From contig CAJMMH010000041.1 of NCBI GenBank assembly GCA_905214365.1, forward strand, positions 1-13,734: a stretch of DNA of 13,734 bases. Reading direction: 5' to 3'. The notes beneath the pieces were generated by a model. That model was not told the DNA's origin and searched no databases. It worked only from the letters and a program-made list of their open reading frames with translations. Shown here piece after piece: positions 6,103 through 13,459 of the stretch; the first letter of the stretch is position 1; the number at the start of each line of letters is the position of its first letter. The translations under genes were made by a program, and so were the position numbers. The stretch comes from an uncultured bacterium. GTDB lineage: Bacteria > Bacillota > Clostridia > Lachnospirales > Lachnospiraceae.

Positions 6103-6570
6103 ATGAATAAAGTTATTTTAATGGGCAGGCTGACCAGAGATCCGGAGATCCGTTATTCTCAGGGCGAGCGTCAGATGGCGATTGCCAGATATACCCTGGC
6201 TGTAGACAGAAGAGGCCGCGGAAACGCGAATGGCGATTCAACAGCAGACTTTATTCAGTGTGTAGCGTTTGACCGTGCAGCAGAGTTCGCGGAGAAGTAT
6301 CTTCATCAGGGAACCAAGCTGTTAGTTACCGGACGCATTCAGACCGGAAGCTACACGAACAGAGATGGACAGAAAGTTTATACTACCGATATCATTGTAG
6401 AAGATCAGGAGTTTGCAGAGAGCAAGGCAAGCAGTGAGAACAGCGGCGCCGGATGGCGTCAGCAGTCTGCACCGGCACCTGCGGCAAAGCCGGCTCCGTC
6501 TGAGGCTGTCGCGCCGGGCTTTATCAACATCCCGGACAGCGTGGACGATGAGGGTCTTCCGTTTAACTAA
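6103..6570 (+). CDS. ssb: Single-stranded DNA-binding protein
   Basis: The 155-residue product has the OB fold at about residues 1-108: MNKVILMGRLTRDPEIRYSQ, then ADFIQCVAFDRAAEFAEKYL, then KLLVTGRIQTGSYTNRDGQ. A Ser/Ala/Pro-rich flexible linker (about 110-142) follows, then an acidic tail ending DDEGLPFN. SSB coats single-stranded DNA during replication, repair and recombination, and the tail recruits partner proteins. The tail here has one extra residue, Asn, after the Phe that ends the classical DDDIPF tip. The start has AGAGAGG (6089-6095) upstream. It lies between rpsF and rpsR as in B. subtilis and many other Firmicutes. Confidence 0.96.
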   Translation: MNKVILMGRLTRDPEIRYSQGERQMAIARYTLAVDRRGRGNANGDSTADFIQCVAFDRAAEFAEKYLHQGTKLLVTGRIQTGSYTNRDGQKVYTTDIIVEDQEFAESKASSENSGAGWRQQSAPAPAAKPAPSEAVAPGFINIPDSVDDEGLPFN

Positions 6571-6614
6571 CAACAATTACCAGTGCATTAACAGGTTGTA
6601 AAGGAGAGAAGAAC

Positions 6615-6878
6615 ATGGCTTACAATAAGACAGACAGACCGGATTCTTCCCAGAAGAGAAGAGTACCGCGCAGAAGAAAGAAGGTCTGCGTTTTCTGTGG
6701 AGAAAACGGCGGAGCAATCGACTATAAGAACGTTACGATGCTGAAGAAGTATGTTTCCGAGAGAGGAAAGATCCTTCCGAGAAGAATCACCGGCACTTGC
6801 GCAAAGCACCAGAGAGCCCTGACTGTAGCTATCAAGAGAGCTCGTCACATCGCTCTGATGCCGTATACCGTTGACTAA
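6615..6878 (+). CDS. rpsR: 30S ribosomal protein S18
   Basis: The 87-residue product has a basic N-terminus (SQKRRVPRRRKKV) followed by the S18 core: IDYKNVTMLKKYVSERGKIL (about 35-54), PRRITGTCAKHQRALTVAIKRARHIALMPY. Cysteines at CVFC (25-28) and TC near 61, with His64, are the pattern of the zinc-binding form of S18. The protein pairs with S6 on the platform of the small subunit. AAGGAG (6601-6606) precedes the ATG. It is the last gene of the operon, and a strong terminator follows 24 bases after the stop. Confidence 0.97.
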   Translation: MAYNKTDRPDSSQKRRVPRRRKKVCVFCGENGGAIDYKNVTMLKKYVSERGKILPRRITGTCAKHQRALTVAIKRARHIALMPYTVD

Positions 6879-6902
6879 TCGTCAGCTGACAATATGAGAA
6901 CT

Positions 6903-6936
6903 GCCCTGCATGGCTTCGGCTATGCGGGGCTTTTTT
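6903..6936 (+). terminator. Terminator of the rpsF-ssb-rpsR operon
   Basis: Bases 6903-6914 pair with 6919-6930 over 12 positions, two of them G-T wobbles, closed by a TTCG tetraloop and followed directly by six T bases. This is a textbook intrinsic terminator. Its T-run doubles as the left arm of the next hairpin (6931-6972). Confidence 0.93.
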
Positions 6937-6972
6937 ACTTTACAGGAAATTGCTTTCCTGTAAAGTAAAAAA
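6931..6972. repeat. Perfect 19-bp palindrome overlapping the rpsR terminator T-run
   Basis: Bases 6931-6949 are exactly complementary to 6954-6972 around the loop TTGC. The stem begins with the six T bases of the preceding terminator and ends in six A bases. The core (6939 onward) is repeated in altered form at 7066. Confidence 0.85.
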
Positions 6973-7126
6973 CGCTCCGCGGGGATGCGCACTGCGACGT
7001 ACAATGTAGATGTCGCAAGCGACCGCCGCAGGCGCGAGAATGTGCCAAGGCACATTCTTTGTTCCTTTACAGGAAATTGCTTTCCTCTAAAGCAAAAAAG
7101 GCTCCGCAAAGATGCGCGTTGCGGCG
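6939..7126. repeat. Two-copy direct repeat of a palindromic intergenic element
   Basis: Copy A (6939-6999) and copy B (7066-7126) are each 61 bases and differ at about nine positions by direct comparison. Both begin tttacaggaaattgctttcc and both contain ctccgc followed by gatgcgc. Copy B has one change (g to c) that breaks the long palindrome. Between the copies lie two further hairpins: gtcgc/gcgac (7012-7023) and a perfect 10-bp stem, 7037-7046 against 7049-7058, with a 2-base loop. The whole resembles a dispersed bacterial intergenic repeat. Reading frames across it lack ribosome binding sites. Confidence 0.75.
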
Positions 7127-7166
7127 GAAAGGAATTATACCGCTGTAAATTCGTGCAAAAAAGATA

Positions 7167-7195
7167 TGGAAAAGCCTGCGCACATTTGATATACT
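7167..7195 (+). promoter_or_regulatory. Promoter of the gdpP-rplI-dnaB operon
   Basis: An extended -10 box, TG then one base then TATACT (7187-7195), lies 17 bases after TGGAAA (7167-7172). The start would be near 7203, leaving a leader of about 130 bases. The -35 box is weak, which is tolerated with an extended -10. Confidence 0.55.
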
Positions 7196-7208
7196 GTATC
7201 CGTATAGC

Positions 7209-7289
7209 GTCCGTACAGACCGATGGAAGAAAGAATTGCCCGTATGGTCTGGATATTCCGCCTGGCAATAACGTCTGTACGGTACGGAC
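7209..7289 (+). promoter_or_regulatory. Structured 5' leader of gdpP, possible cis-regulatory RNA
   Basis: The leader contains ccgtacagac (7211-7220), exactly complementary to gtctgtacgg (7273-7282). Nested inside is attgcc (7235-7240) against ggcaat (7264-7269). The same left arm has two alternative partners: gtccgtac (7209-7216) with gtacggac (7282-7289), and cagacc (7216-7221) with ggtctg (7246-7251). Mutually exclusive pairings are typical of regulatory leaders, but I cannot match this to a known riboswitch or T-box class. Together with the terminator, repeats and promoter, this accounts for the gene-free stretch 6879-7332. Confidence 0.45.
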
Positions 7290-7332
7290 AGCGCGGCAGA
7301 AGCCGGGCGGTATAAAACAGGGAGAGAAATCA

Positions 7333-9420
7333 ATGGAAAAAGATGTTCCGGAAAATACCAGTGAAATCAAACGGCAGGAGCATGAGAGACGTGCGAGAGG
7401 AAGTCTGAGCGTCTATATGAGCTGGCCGGTGTGGGTCAGTATCGGCCTGCTGATTCTGTGCGGTGTTGTGACGGCGATTGACTGGCTTGCCGGCGGCGTG
7501 GCCAGCATTTTGTCGATGATCATTGTGATTATACTGGTGTTCCTGACGGTATATTATTACCGGCGCGTCAGCAGCGATATGGTGACGTTCGGAGCCGGAT
7601 ATGCGCAAATCCAGAAGCGCCTGCTCATGGAGATGAATGTGCCGTATGCGGTGACTGATGAAAAAGGCTGCCTGATCTGGATGAACCATGCATTTCAGGA
7701 GATTGTAAAGACTGACGTGAAGGCCAGAAAGAATCTGACGGTTTTATTTCCGGATATTCATCGGAAGTACCCGACCGGCGAAGAGCCGATGACGGTACAC
7801 AGTGAGTATCAGGGAAGAAAATATGAGGTTGTCATTAAGGGTGTCGCGCTGCAGGATATTGAGGGTGATGTAATCGACAGCAGCGAGCATGAGCGGCTGT
7901 CTCCGCAGATGTATGCAGTTTATCTGTATGATGAGACCGAGATCCTCAGCTGCCGCAAGCAGATTGAGGATGAACAGCTGGTTACAGCGCTGATTTATCT
8001 TGACAACTACGATGAGGCTCTCGACAGCATTGAGGAAGTAAGAAAGACACTTCTGATTGCGCTGATTGACCGTCAGATCAACAAGTATATCAGCAACTAT
8101 CAGGGTGTCATTCGCAGACTGGAAAATGACAAGTATTTTGCAATTTTCACGTACCGGCATCTGCTGGAAATGCAGGAAAATCGTTTTTCTCTGATTGAAG
8201 ATGTTAAGCGCGTCAACATTGGAAACACAACTGCGGTAACGATCAGTATCGGACTTGGCGTCAACGGCGGCAGCTACGCAAAAGATTATGAGTATGCACG
8301 AACCGCGATTGATATGGCGCTTGGACGTGGCGGCGACCAGGTTGTTCTGAAAAATCAGGATAATATTACGTATTATGGCGGAAAGGCCCAGAATCAGGGA
8401 AAGAATACCAGAGTAAAGGCGAGAGTGAAGGCGCACGCGCTCCGGGAACTGATCGAGTCTACCGACGATGTGATGATTATGGGACATCATATCAGCGACG
8501 CGGACTGCATTGGAGCGGCGATCGGCATTTACCGCGCGGCGGTATTTTCCAACAAGCGCGCACGGATTGTTCTGGATACGATTTCCAACAATATCAAGCC
8601 GCTGCTTGAACGCTTTCGCAATAATCCGGATTATGAACCGGATCTGTTTATTAACAATGACATGGCAATGGATATGATTCACAGCGGGACGCTTCTGGTT
8701 GTGGTTGACAATAACCGCGCAAGCTATTCCGAGTGTCCGGGATTGCTGAATCTTGCTTATAATGTAGTAGTCATCGATCATCACCGCCAGTCAAAGGATT
8801 ACATTGAAAATACGGTACTTTCCTATGTGGAGCCGTATGCGTCATCAGCCTGTGAGATGGTTGCGGAGATTCTGCAGTACTATTCGGATGACCTGCGCAT
8901 CAAGGCAACGGATGCAGAGGCACTGTATTCCGGTATTGTTGTAGATACCAATAACTTCCTTAACAAAACCGGCGTAAGAACCTTTGAAGCAGCGGCGTTT
9001 CTCCGCCGCAGCGGCGCGGATGTGACCAGAGTACGCAAACTGTTCCGAGATGATATGGATGATTACAAGGCGAAGGCAGAGATTGTGCGCGACATGGAGG
9101 TTTATCTTGGCTGCTATGCGATCAGCGTCTGCCCGGCGTCTATGACGCACAGTCCGACTGTCATCGCGGCGCAGGCGGCCAATGAGCTGCTTGGTATCCG
9201 TGATATCAAAGCATCCTTTGTGCTGACGGATTATGACCGTCAGATTTATATCAGCGCCCGCTCCATTGATGAACTGAATGTACAGGTAATCATGGAGAAG
9301 CTTGGCGGCGGCGGCCATCTTGGCGTCGCCGGAGCACAGCTGAAGGATACGACGATTGAGCAGGCAAAGGAGCTCCTGAAGGAGGTTCTCCGGCAGCAGA
9401 GCGCGGATGAGAAGCACTGA
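7333..9420 (+). CDS. gdpP: GdpP-type cyclic-di-AMP phosphodiesterase (TM-PAS-GGDEF-DHH/DHHA1)
   Basis: The 695-residue product has two membrane helices at about 31-52 and 57-76. A PAS-like region follows (about 85-200), then a degenerate GGDEF domain (about 212-345, with RLENDKYFAIF, SIGLG and GRGGDQ). The DHH/DHHA1 phosphodiesterase region is at about 370-690. Catalytic motifs are GHHISDADCIGAA (384-396), VVVDNN (456-461), IDHHR (481-485), GIVVDTNNF (534-542) and the DHHA1 GGGGHLGVAGA (658-668). Known GdpP enzymes sit in the membrane and hydrolyse c-di-AMP to pApA, affecting osmotic balance and cell-wall tolerance. The usual DTH at motif II is DNN here; the metal-binding Asp is kept. The start at 7333 is chosen for GGGAG at 7320-7324 and for the position of the first membrane helix. 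The 116-codon upstream extension reads through palindromic repeats. rplI follows after 53 bases. Confidence 0.94.
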   Translation: MEKDVPENTSEIKRQEHERRARGSLSVYMSWPVWVSIGLLILCGVVTAIDWLAGGVASILSMIIVIILVFLTVYYYRRVSSDMVTFGAGYAQIQKRLLMEMNVPYAVTDEKGCLIWMNHAFQEIVKTDVKARKNLTVLFPDIHRKYPTGEEPMTVHSEYQGRKYEVVIKGVALQDIEGDVIDSSEHERLSPQMYAVYLYDETEILSCRKQIEDEQLVTALIYLDNYDEALDSIEEVRKTLLIALIDRQINKYISNYQGVIRRLENDKYFAIFTYRHLLEMQENRFSLIEDVKRVNIGNTTAVTISIGLGVNGGSYAKDYEYARTAIDMALGRGGDQVVLKNQDNITYYGGKAQNQGKNTRVKARVKAHALRELIESTDDVMIMGHHISDADCIGAAIGIYRAAVFSNKRARIVLDTISNNIKPLLERFRNNPDYEPDLFINNDMAMDMIHSGTLLVVVDNNRASYSECPGLLNLAYNVVVIDHHRQSKDYIENTVLSYVEPYASSACEMVAEILQYYSDDLRIKATDAEALYSGIVVDTNNFLNKTGVRTFEAAAFLRRSGADVTRVRKLFRDDMDDYKAKAEIVRDMEVYLGCYAISVCPASMTHSPTVIAAQAANELLGIRDIKASFVLTDYDRQIYISARSIDELNVQVIMEKLGGGGHLGVAGAQLKDTTIEQAKELLKEVLRQQSADEKH

Positions 9421-9473
9421 CAGCAGGGAAGACCGCTGAACCGCTGAGAATAATGAAAGGACAGGTAATTATA

Positions 9474-9917
9474 ATGGAAGTTATTTTACTGCAGGATGTA
9501 AAGACACTTGGAAAGAAGGGCGATACCGTAAAAATCAACGACGGTTACGCAAGAAACTTTATTCTTCCGAAGAAGCTTGGAATTGAAGCAACTCCGAAGA
9601 ATCTGAACGATCTGAAGCTTCAGAAGGCAAATGAAGAGCGTCTGGCGGCACAGCGTCTGGCAGAGGCAAAGGAACTTGCTGAAAAGATTCAGGCAAAGAC
9701 TGTTGTTGTTAAGGTAAAGGCCGGAGAGGGCGGTAAGATTTTCGGATCTGTTTCCGCAAAGGAAATTGCGGAGGCTGCAAAGGCCCAGCTTGGTCTGGAA
9801 ATCGACAAGAAGAAGATGGTTTTAGAGCCGATCCGCGCCTGCGGTACCGTGATTGTTCCGGTAAAGCTTCATAAGGATGTAACGGCACAGCTGACAGTTA
9901 GAGCGGAAGAGGGCTGA
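9474..9917 (+). CDS. rplI: 50S ribosomal protein L9
   Basis: The 147-residue product is of standard length. The N-terminal rRNA-binding domain reads MEVILLQDVKTLGKKGDTV and then VKINDGYARNFILPK, the L9 signature. A long charged helix (about 42-75) connects to the C-terminal domain, with GKIFGSVSAKEIAEA near residue 84. L9 binds 23S rRNA domain V near the L1 stalk and affects reading-frame maintenance. ATG 9474 is preferred over the in-frame ATG at 9453, because L9 proteins begin at this point and AAAGGACAGG lies between the two. dnaB starts 4 bases after its stop, a conserved arrangement in Firmicutes. Confidence 0.97.
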   Translation: MEVILLQDVKTLGKKGDTVKINDGYARNFILPKKLGIEATPKNLNDLKLQKANEERLAAQRLAEAKELAEKIQAKTVVVKVKAGEGGKIFGSVSAKEIAEAAKAQLGLEIDKKKMVLEPIRACGTVIVPVKLHKDVTAQLTVRAEEG

Positions 9918-9921
9918 TTTT

Positions 9922-11262
9922 ATGGAAGAAGCTCTGATTAAGCGCGTGCTCCCGCACAGCATCGAAGCGGAGCAGTCGGTAATCGGTTCCATGCTTCTGG
10001 ACAAAGAAGCAATCGTGGTTGCCTGCGAGCTGATCCATGCGGATGATTTTTATCAGCATCAGTACGGCGTGATGTTTGAGGCGATTACAGAGCTTTACAA
10101 TGAAGGAAAGCCGACCGATCTTGTGACGCTTCAGGAGCGGCTGAAGACAAAGGACATTCCGCCGGAGGTCTGCAGCATTGCGGCTTTCCGTGAGCTTCTT
10201 GGTATGGTTCCGACTTCGGCGAATATCCGGTATTACGCGCAGATTGTGTACGACAAAGCGCTTCTGCGCCGCCTGATCCGGATCAACGAGGAGATCGAAA
10301 ATGAATGCTACGCGCAGAAGCAGGATGTCAGTGAGATTATGGAGCTGACGGAGAAACGGGTCTTTGATCTGTTAGAGCACCGTCAGACCGGCGATTATGT
10401 GCCGATCCGCGATGTCGTCATAAATGTTATCAACAAGATTGAGATGGCATCCAGAACCAAGAGCACAGTAACCGGACTGGCAACCGGCTTTATTGATCTG
10501 GATCGCCAGACCTCCGGACTGCAGCCGTCCGATCTTGTATTAATCGCGGCACGTCCGTCCATGGGAAAAACGGCGTTTGTCTTGAATCTGGCGAGAAACC
10601 TGACGGTCAACGGCAGCTACAGCGTAGCTATTTTTTCGCTGGAGATGTCAAAGGAGCAGTTAGTCAACCGTATGCTTTCCATGGAGTCCCGCGTGGACGG
10701 CCAGAATCTGCGAATCGGAAACCTGTCGGACAGCGACTGGGACCAGCTGGTGGAGAGCTCCAGCGTGCTGGCGCAGACCAAGCTGATGATTGACGATACG
10801 CCTGGCATAACGGTCGGCGAGCTCCGTTCCAAGTGTCGGAAATTCAAGCTGGAGAGCGGACTTGACTGCATTATCATCGACTATCTGCAGCTGATGAGCG
10901 GAAGCGGACGCAGCACAGACAGCCGTCAGCAGGAAATTTCCGATATTTCCCGTTCACTGAAGGCGCTTGCAAGAGAACTGAACGTGCCGGTCATCGCGCT
11001 GTCCCAGCTGTCCCGTGCCTGCGAGCAGCGACAGGATCACCGTCCAATGCTGTCTGACCTCCGAGAGTCCGGGGCGATCGAGCAGGATGCGGACGTTGTT
11101 ATGTTCCTGTACCGTGACGAGTATTACAACAAGGATTCTGAGTCCAAGGGTATCGCCGAGGTCATCATTGCCAAGCAGCGAAACGGTCCGGTCGGAACGG
11201 TTGAGCTTGTCTGGCTGGCGGATCTGTGCCGGTTCGGCAACAAAGAATATGGCGGAAGCTAA
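9922..11262 (+). CDS. dnaB: Replicative DNA helicase DnaB
   Basis: The 446-residue product has the N-terminal DnaB domain (about 8-110, beginning LPHSIEAEQSVIGSMLLD), a linker, and the RecA-like ATPase domain (about 180-445). Walker A is ARPSMGKTA (210-218). Walker B is IIIDYLQLM (317-325). The conserved SQLSRACEQR and LSDLRESGAIEQDADVV segments follow, and KQRNGP (418-423) contributes to the neighbouring site. It works as a hexamer unwinding DNA at the fork. It corresponds to the protein called DnaC in B. subtilis. No intein or insertion is present. Translation is likely coupled to rplI, with AGAGGG (9908-9913) overlapping the end of that gene. Confidence 0.97.
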   Translation: MEEALIKRVLPHSIEAEQSVIGSMLLDKEAIVVACELIHADDFYQHQYGVMFEAITELYNEGKPTDLVTLQERLKTKDIPPEVCSIAAFRELLGMVPTSANIRYYAQIVYDKALLRRLIRINEEIENECYAQKQDVSEIMELTEKRVFDLLEHRQTGDYVPIRDVVINVINKIEMASRTKSTVTGLATGFIDLDRQTSGLQPSDLVLIAARPSMGKTAFVLNLARNLTVNGSYSVAIFSLEMSKEQLVNRMLSMESRVDGQNLRIGNLSDSDWDQLVESSSVLAQTKLMIDDTPGITVGELRSKCRKFKLESGLDCIIIDYLQLMSGSGRSTDSRQQEISDISRSLKALARELNVPVIALSQLSRACEQRQDHRPMLSDLRESGAIEQDADVVMFLYRDEYYNKDSESKGIAEVIIAKQRNGPVGTVELVWLADLCRFGNKEYGGS

Positions 11263-11269
11263 GAAAAAT

Positions 11270-11319
11270 CCCCGGTATCCGGAAAATATGTCGTATAAGG
11301 CGTTTTCCGGATACCGGGG
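11270..11319. terminator. Bidirectional terminator between dnaB and pncC
   Basis: Seventeen perfect pairs join 11270-11286 and 11303-11319 around a 16-base loop. On the plus strand tttcttattt follows. On the minus strand the stem is followed by five T bases (complement of 11264-11269). It can end the gdpP-rplI-dnaB transcript and the convergent pncC transcript. Confidence 0.87.
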
Positions 11320-11337
11320 TTTCTTATTTCTCTGAGC

Positions 11338-11823
11338 TCAGTTTGCCTGCAATAAGCGGCAGAGTGTGCGGAGCGCATACTCTGTACTTTTTCTGCGTAC
11401 TTCATTTCTTCCAAGATCGCCGAACTGCATCACAGAGGTTGTCAGTGTGCCGTTGATCCAGAAGCCGAAGCAGACCATGCCGACCGGCTTGGTATCGGTG
11501 CCTCCAGTCGGGCCTGCAATTCCGGAAGTAGCGACGCCGACCTGGGCATGTGCGCGGGCAGCGGCGCCTGCAGCCATCTGTCCTGCAACCGTTTCGCTGA
11601 CAACGCCGAACTTCTCAATTGCAGCCGGATCAACGCCGAGCAGCGAAACCTTGGCCTCATTCGCATAGGTAATAAAACTCATATCAAGAACCGAAGACGC
11701 GTTGGGAACATTTACAATTGCGGCGGCGACCATGCCCCCAGTGCAGGATTCCGCGCAGCAAATGCGCATATTTTTTCTCATCAGCAGAGAAACCAACTGT
11801 TCCTCTAAAGTAATTTCAGCCAT
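11338..11823 (-). CDS. pncC: Nicotinamide-nucleotide amidase (stand-alone CinA C-terminal domain)
   Basis: The 161-residue product is a complete CinA C-terminal domain without the N-terminal molybdopterin-binding-like domain found in longer CinA proteins. Signatures are AESCTGG (24-30), ITYANEAKVSLLGV (51-64), VVSETVAGQMAAGA (74-87), GIAGPTGG (101-108) and KPVG (112-115). Known members deamidate nicotinamide mononucleotide to nicotinic acid mononucleotide and recycle pyridine nucleotides. This links loosely to the NAD-consuming sirtuin elsewhere in the window, though the two are not in one operon. AAGAAGG precedes the ATG on the minus strand. It lies 145 bases downstream of the lipoprotein gene, and I found no clear promoter or terminator in that gap. 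Confidence 0.94.
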   Translation of the reverse strand: MAEITLEEQLVSLLMRKNMRICCAESCTGGMVAAAIVNVPNASSVLDMSFITYANEAKVSLLGVDPAAIEKFGVVSETVAGQMAAGAAARAHAQVGVATSGIAGPTGGTDTKPVGMVCFGFWINGTLTTSVMQFGDLGRNEVRRKSTEYALRTLCRLLQAN

Positions 11824-11968
11824 TATAAAAACCTTCTTTCTTTTTGCAGCGTACTCTCAGAGTCTTTTCTGTATTTGCTTTTGCAGCTGCTTTTTACGCT
11901 GCCTTAAAATTTTTCGTAAAATCAAGTCCCATAGATTTTGAGCGTACATTGTGTGCTCCCGAAATTTT

Positions 11969-13354
11969 TTAGGAAAATGTAAGTTGAAGAAACAGGATGT
12001 TGAAGCTGCTGTAATCATAAGAGGTAATACTGCAGCTGAGCCCGTTTGCATTCAGATATGCCTGGATCCAGTCTGTATAGGAGGCAAGCGCCGCATTCAG
12101 ATCATCGGCAGATTCAAAGCGGATATTGATGCTGCCGCTTCCGGCGGCTGCCGCGGCAGCCAGCTGCTGGTAGAACAGCGCCTGAGGGTCCTGTCCCGCA
12201 GAAATCCACAGCCCGCTGCGCACATGATAATTCGCGTCAAACCGTCCTGTAGGCGGGTATCCGCGCCGCTGGTACATTTCGTCTGCCGGATATGGATCAT
12301 CGGCAATCGAGACTTCCGGCACATTGAAATGCGCGTAGGCGCATGGCTGCTGAAGCCCATCCGATTCATTGTCATCGTAGGTCGGATCAACGTTATAAAA
12401 ATACCCTTCGATATTTGCAATAACCCAGGCATGCTCGGAGCCGGTGATGACAGAGGCGGTGATGCCGAAGCTGCGCAGTCCCCAGACGAGTGCCTTTGCG
12501 CGGCCGTCGCATTTGGCGAGACCGCCGATCCAGGCACCGTAGGCAGTCTGGCAGCCGTCCGCTTCCGTTGAGTACAGGCAGCGGTTGATCAGAGAATCAA
12601 ACAGCGTCAGTTCAATCTGATATTGGCTTGCGCCAGCCAGCTGCGTCTGAAAGCTTTCTAACAGGTTTTCGACTGCGCCGCGCTGAAGGCGGTAGGTTTC
12701 TTCATCCATCAGATAGGAAGGACTGATCGATACGATTGAGCCAAATAAATTGGAACGCTGCGACCAGACCGAATCCAGCTGGATGAGCTCCGGGCACTCG
12801 GAAGAGAGCAGCGCCATCAAGTCACCTACTTCTTCAGCAGAAGCCAGAACCGGCAGCGGGATGGTGTCCTGAAATGAAAGGATTCCCTGATACAGCGCGG
12901 TAAAGTTGCTGTACTCGGCAGGACTTAGTCTTGGAATAAAGTAGCTGAGGGATTCATACAGAGGCGTCTGCGTTGCCTGATAGTCGGAGCGTACTGTATC
13001 GGAAGAACCGGAAGCAGAATCTGAGACTGAGCCGGAACCAGTACTGGAATCGGAGCCGGGGGCTGGTTCACTGCTGGTGTCCGCAGCCGGAATCGTTGTA
13101 CCGTCGGAATTGGCAGCGTTTGTATCGGAAACGAACCCGGGGGCTGTGCTGGAATCCGGTTCAGACGGCGTGGCTGTAGGATCATCCGGCAGCAGATCTT
13201 TGGCTGAAACAGCCGCAGTCGTGCTGCCAGGAAACAGCTGACGGCTGATAACAGTCAGATCGCCGCAGCCAGAAACAGTCAGACAGGAAACAGCAAGAAG
13301 GATAGAAAGCGAAAGCCGGCGACGATGCCGATGATTCGGAATATGAAAAGACAA
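11969..13354 (-). CDS. Lipoprotein with transglutaminase-like domain
   Basis: The 461-residue product starts with a basic segment (HRHRRR), a hydrophobic stretch and a lipobox VSGC, with the lipid-bearing Cys at 30. A low-complexity Ser/Thr/Asp/Pro-rich linker (about 43-130) would hold the rest away from the membrane. The C-terminal part contains a transglutaminase-like core: Cys282 in GGLAKCDGRAKAL, His308 in SEHAWV and Asp323 in YNVDPTYDD, the family's Cys-His-Asp triad in the right order and spacing. Such domains act as cysteine proteases or protein cross-linkers, and in lipoproteins of this group the substrate is generally unknown. The start is taken as TTG at 13352-13354, because a perfect AGGAGG (complement of 13362-13367) lies 7 bases upstream and the signal peptide begins there. 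No in-frame ATG fits. Confidence 0.85.
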   Translation of the reverse strand: MSFHIPNHRHRRRLSLSILLAVSCLTVSGCGDLTVISRQLFPGSTTAAVSAKDLLPDDPTATPSEPDSSTAPGFVSDTNAANSDGTTIPAADTSSEPAPGSDSSTGSGSVSDSASGSSDTVRSDYQATQTPLYESLSYFIPRLSPAEYSNFTALYQGILSFQDTIPLPVLASAEEVGDLMALLSSECPELIQLDSVWSQRSNLFGSIVSISPSYLMDEETYRLQRGAVENLLESFQTQLAGASQYQIELTLFDSLINRCLYSTEADGCQTAYGAWIGGLAKCDGRAKALVWGLRSFGITASVITGSEHAWVIANIEGYFYNVDPTYDDNESDGLQQPCAYAHFNVPEVSIADDPYPADEMYQRRGYPPTGRFDANYHVRSGLWISAGQDPQALFYQQLAAAAAAGSGSINIRFESADDLNAALASYTDWIQAYLNANGLSCSITSYDYSSFNILFLQLTFS

Positions 13355-13459
13355 AAGGACACCTCCTTCGGTTTGATGCGGGACCGGAGCCGCGCCGCAA
13401 GGCAGATTACAAATCGGTATATAGATTGTCAGCCGCGGCAAGCATACTTCAGTATCTAT

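Noticed and set aside
6985..7332. 116-codon N-terminal extension of gdpP
   Set aside because: It spans repeat copy B, the promoter and the structured leader; GdpP proteins start shortly before the first membrane helix.
7203..7332. ydaO-type c-di-AMP riboswitch or T-box upstream of gdpP
   Set aside because: I could not find the conserved sequence blocks of either class; only the base pairing is supported.
6882..7370. Minus-strand 162-codon frame across the repeats
   Set aside because: It reads palindromic intergenic repeats, has no ribosome binding site, and overlaps the rpsR terminator and gdpP leader.
7744..8784. Minus-strand 346-codon frame antisense to gdpP
   Set aside because: It is fully antisense to conserved GdpP domains, and its translation has no domain signature.
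9453..9473. Earlier ATG for rplI
   Set aside because: L9 begins at MEVILLQDV, and the likely ribosome binding site lies between the two ATGs.
11951..12571. Plus-strand 206-codon frame opposite the lipoprotein gene
   Set aside because: It is antisense to the transglutaminase-like core, whose catalytic triad is intact on the minus strand.
13355..13441. Upstream TTG at 13441 for the lipoprotein
   Set aside because: It would put 29 extra residues before the signal peptide and would include the AGGAGG that fits the start at 13354.
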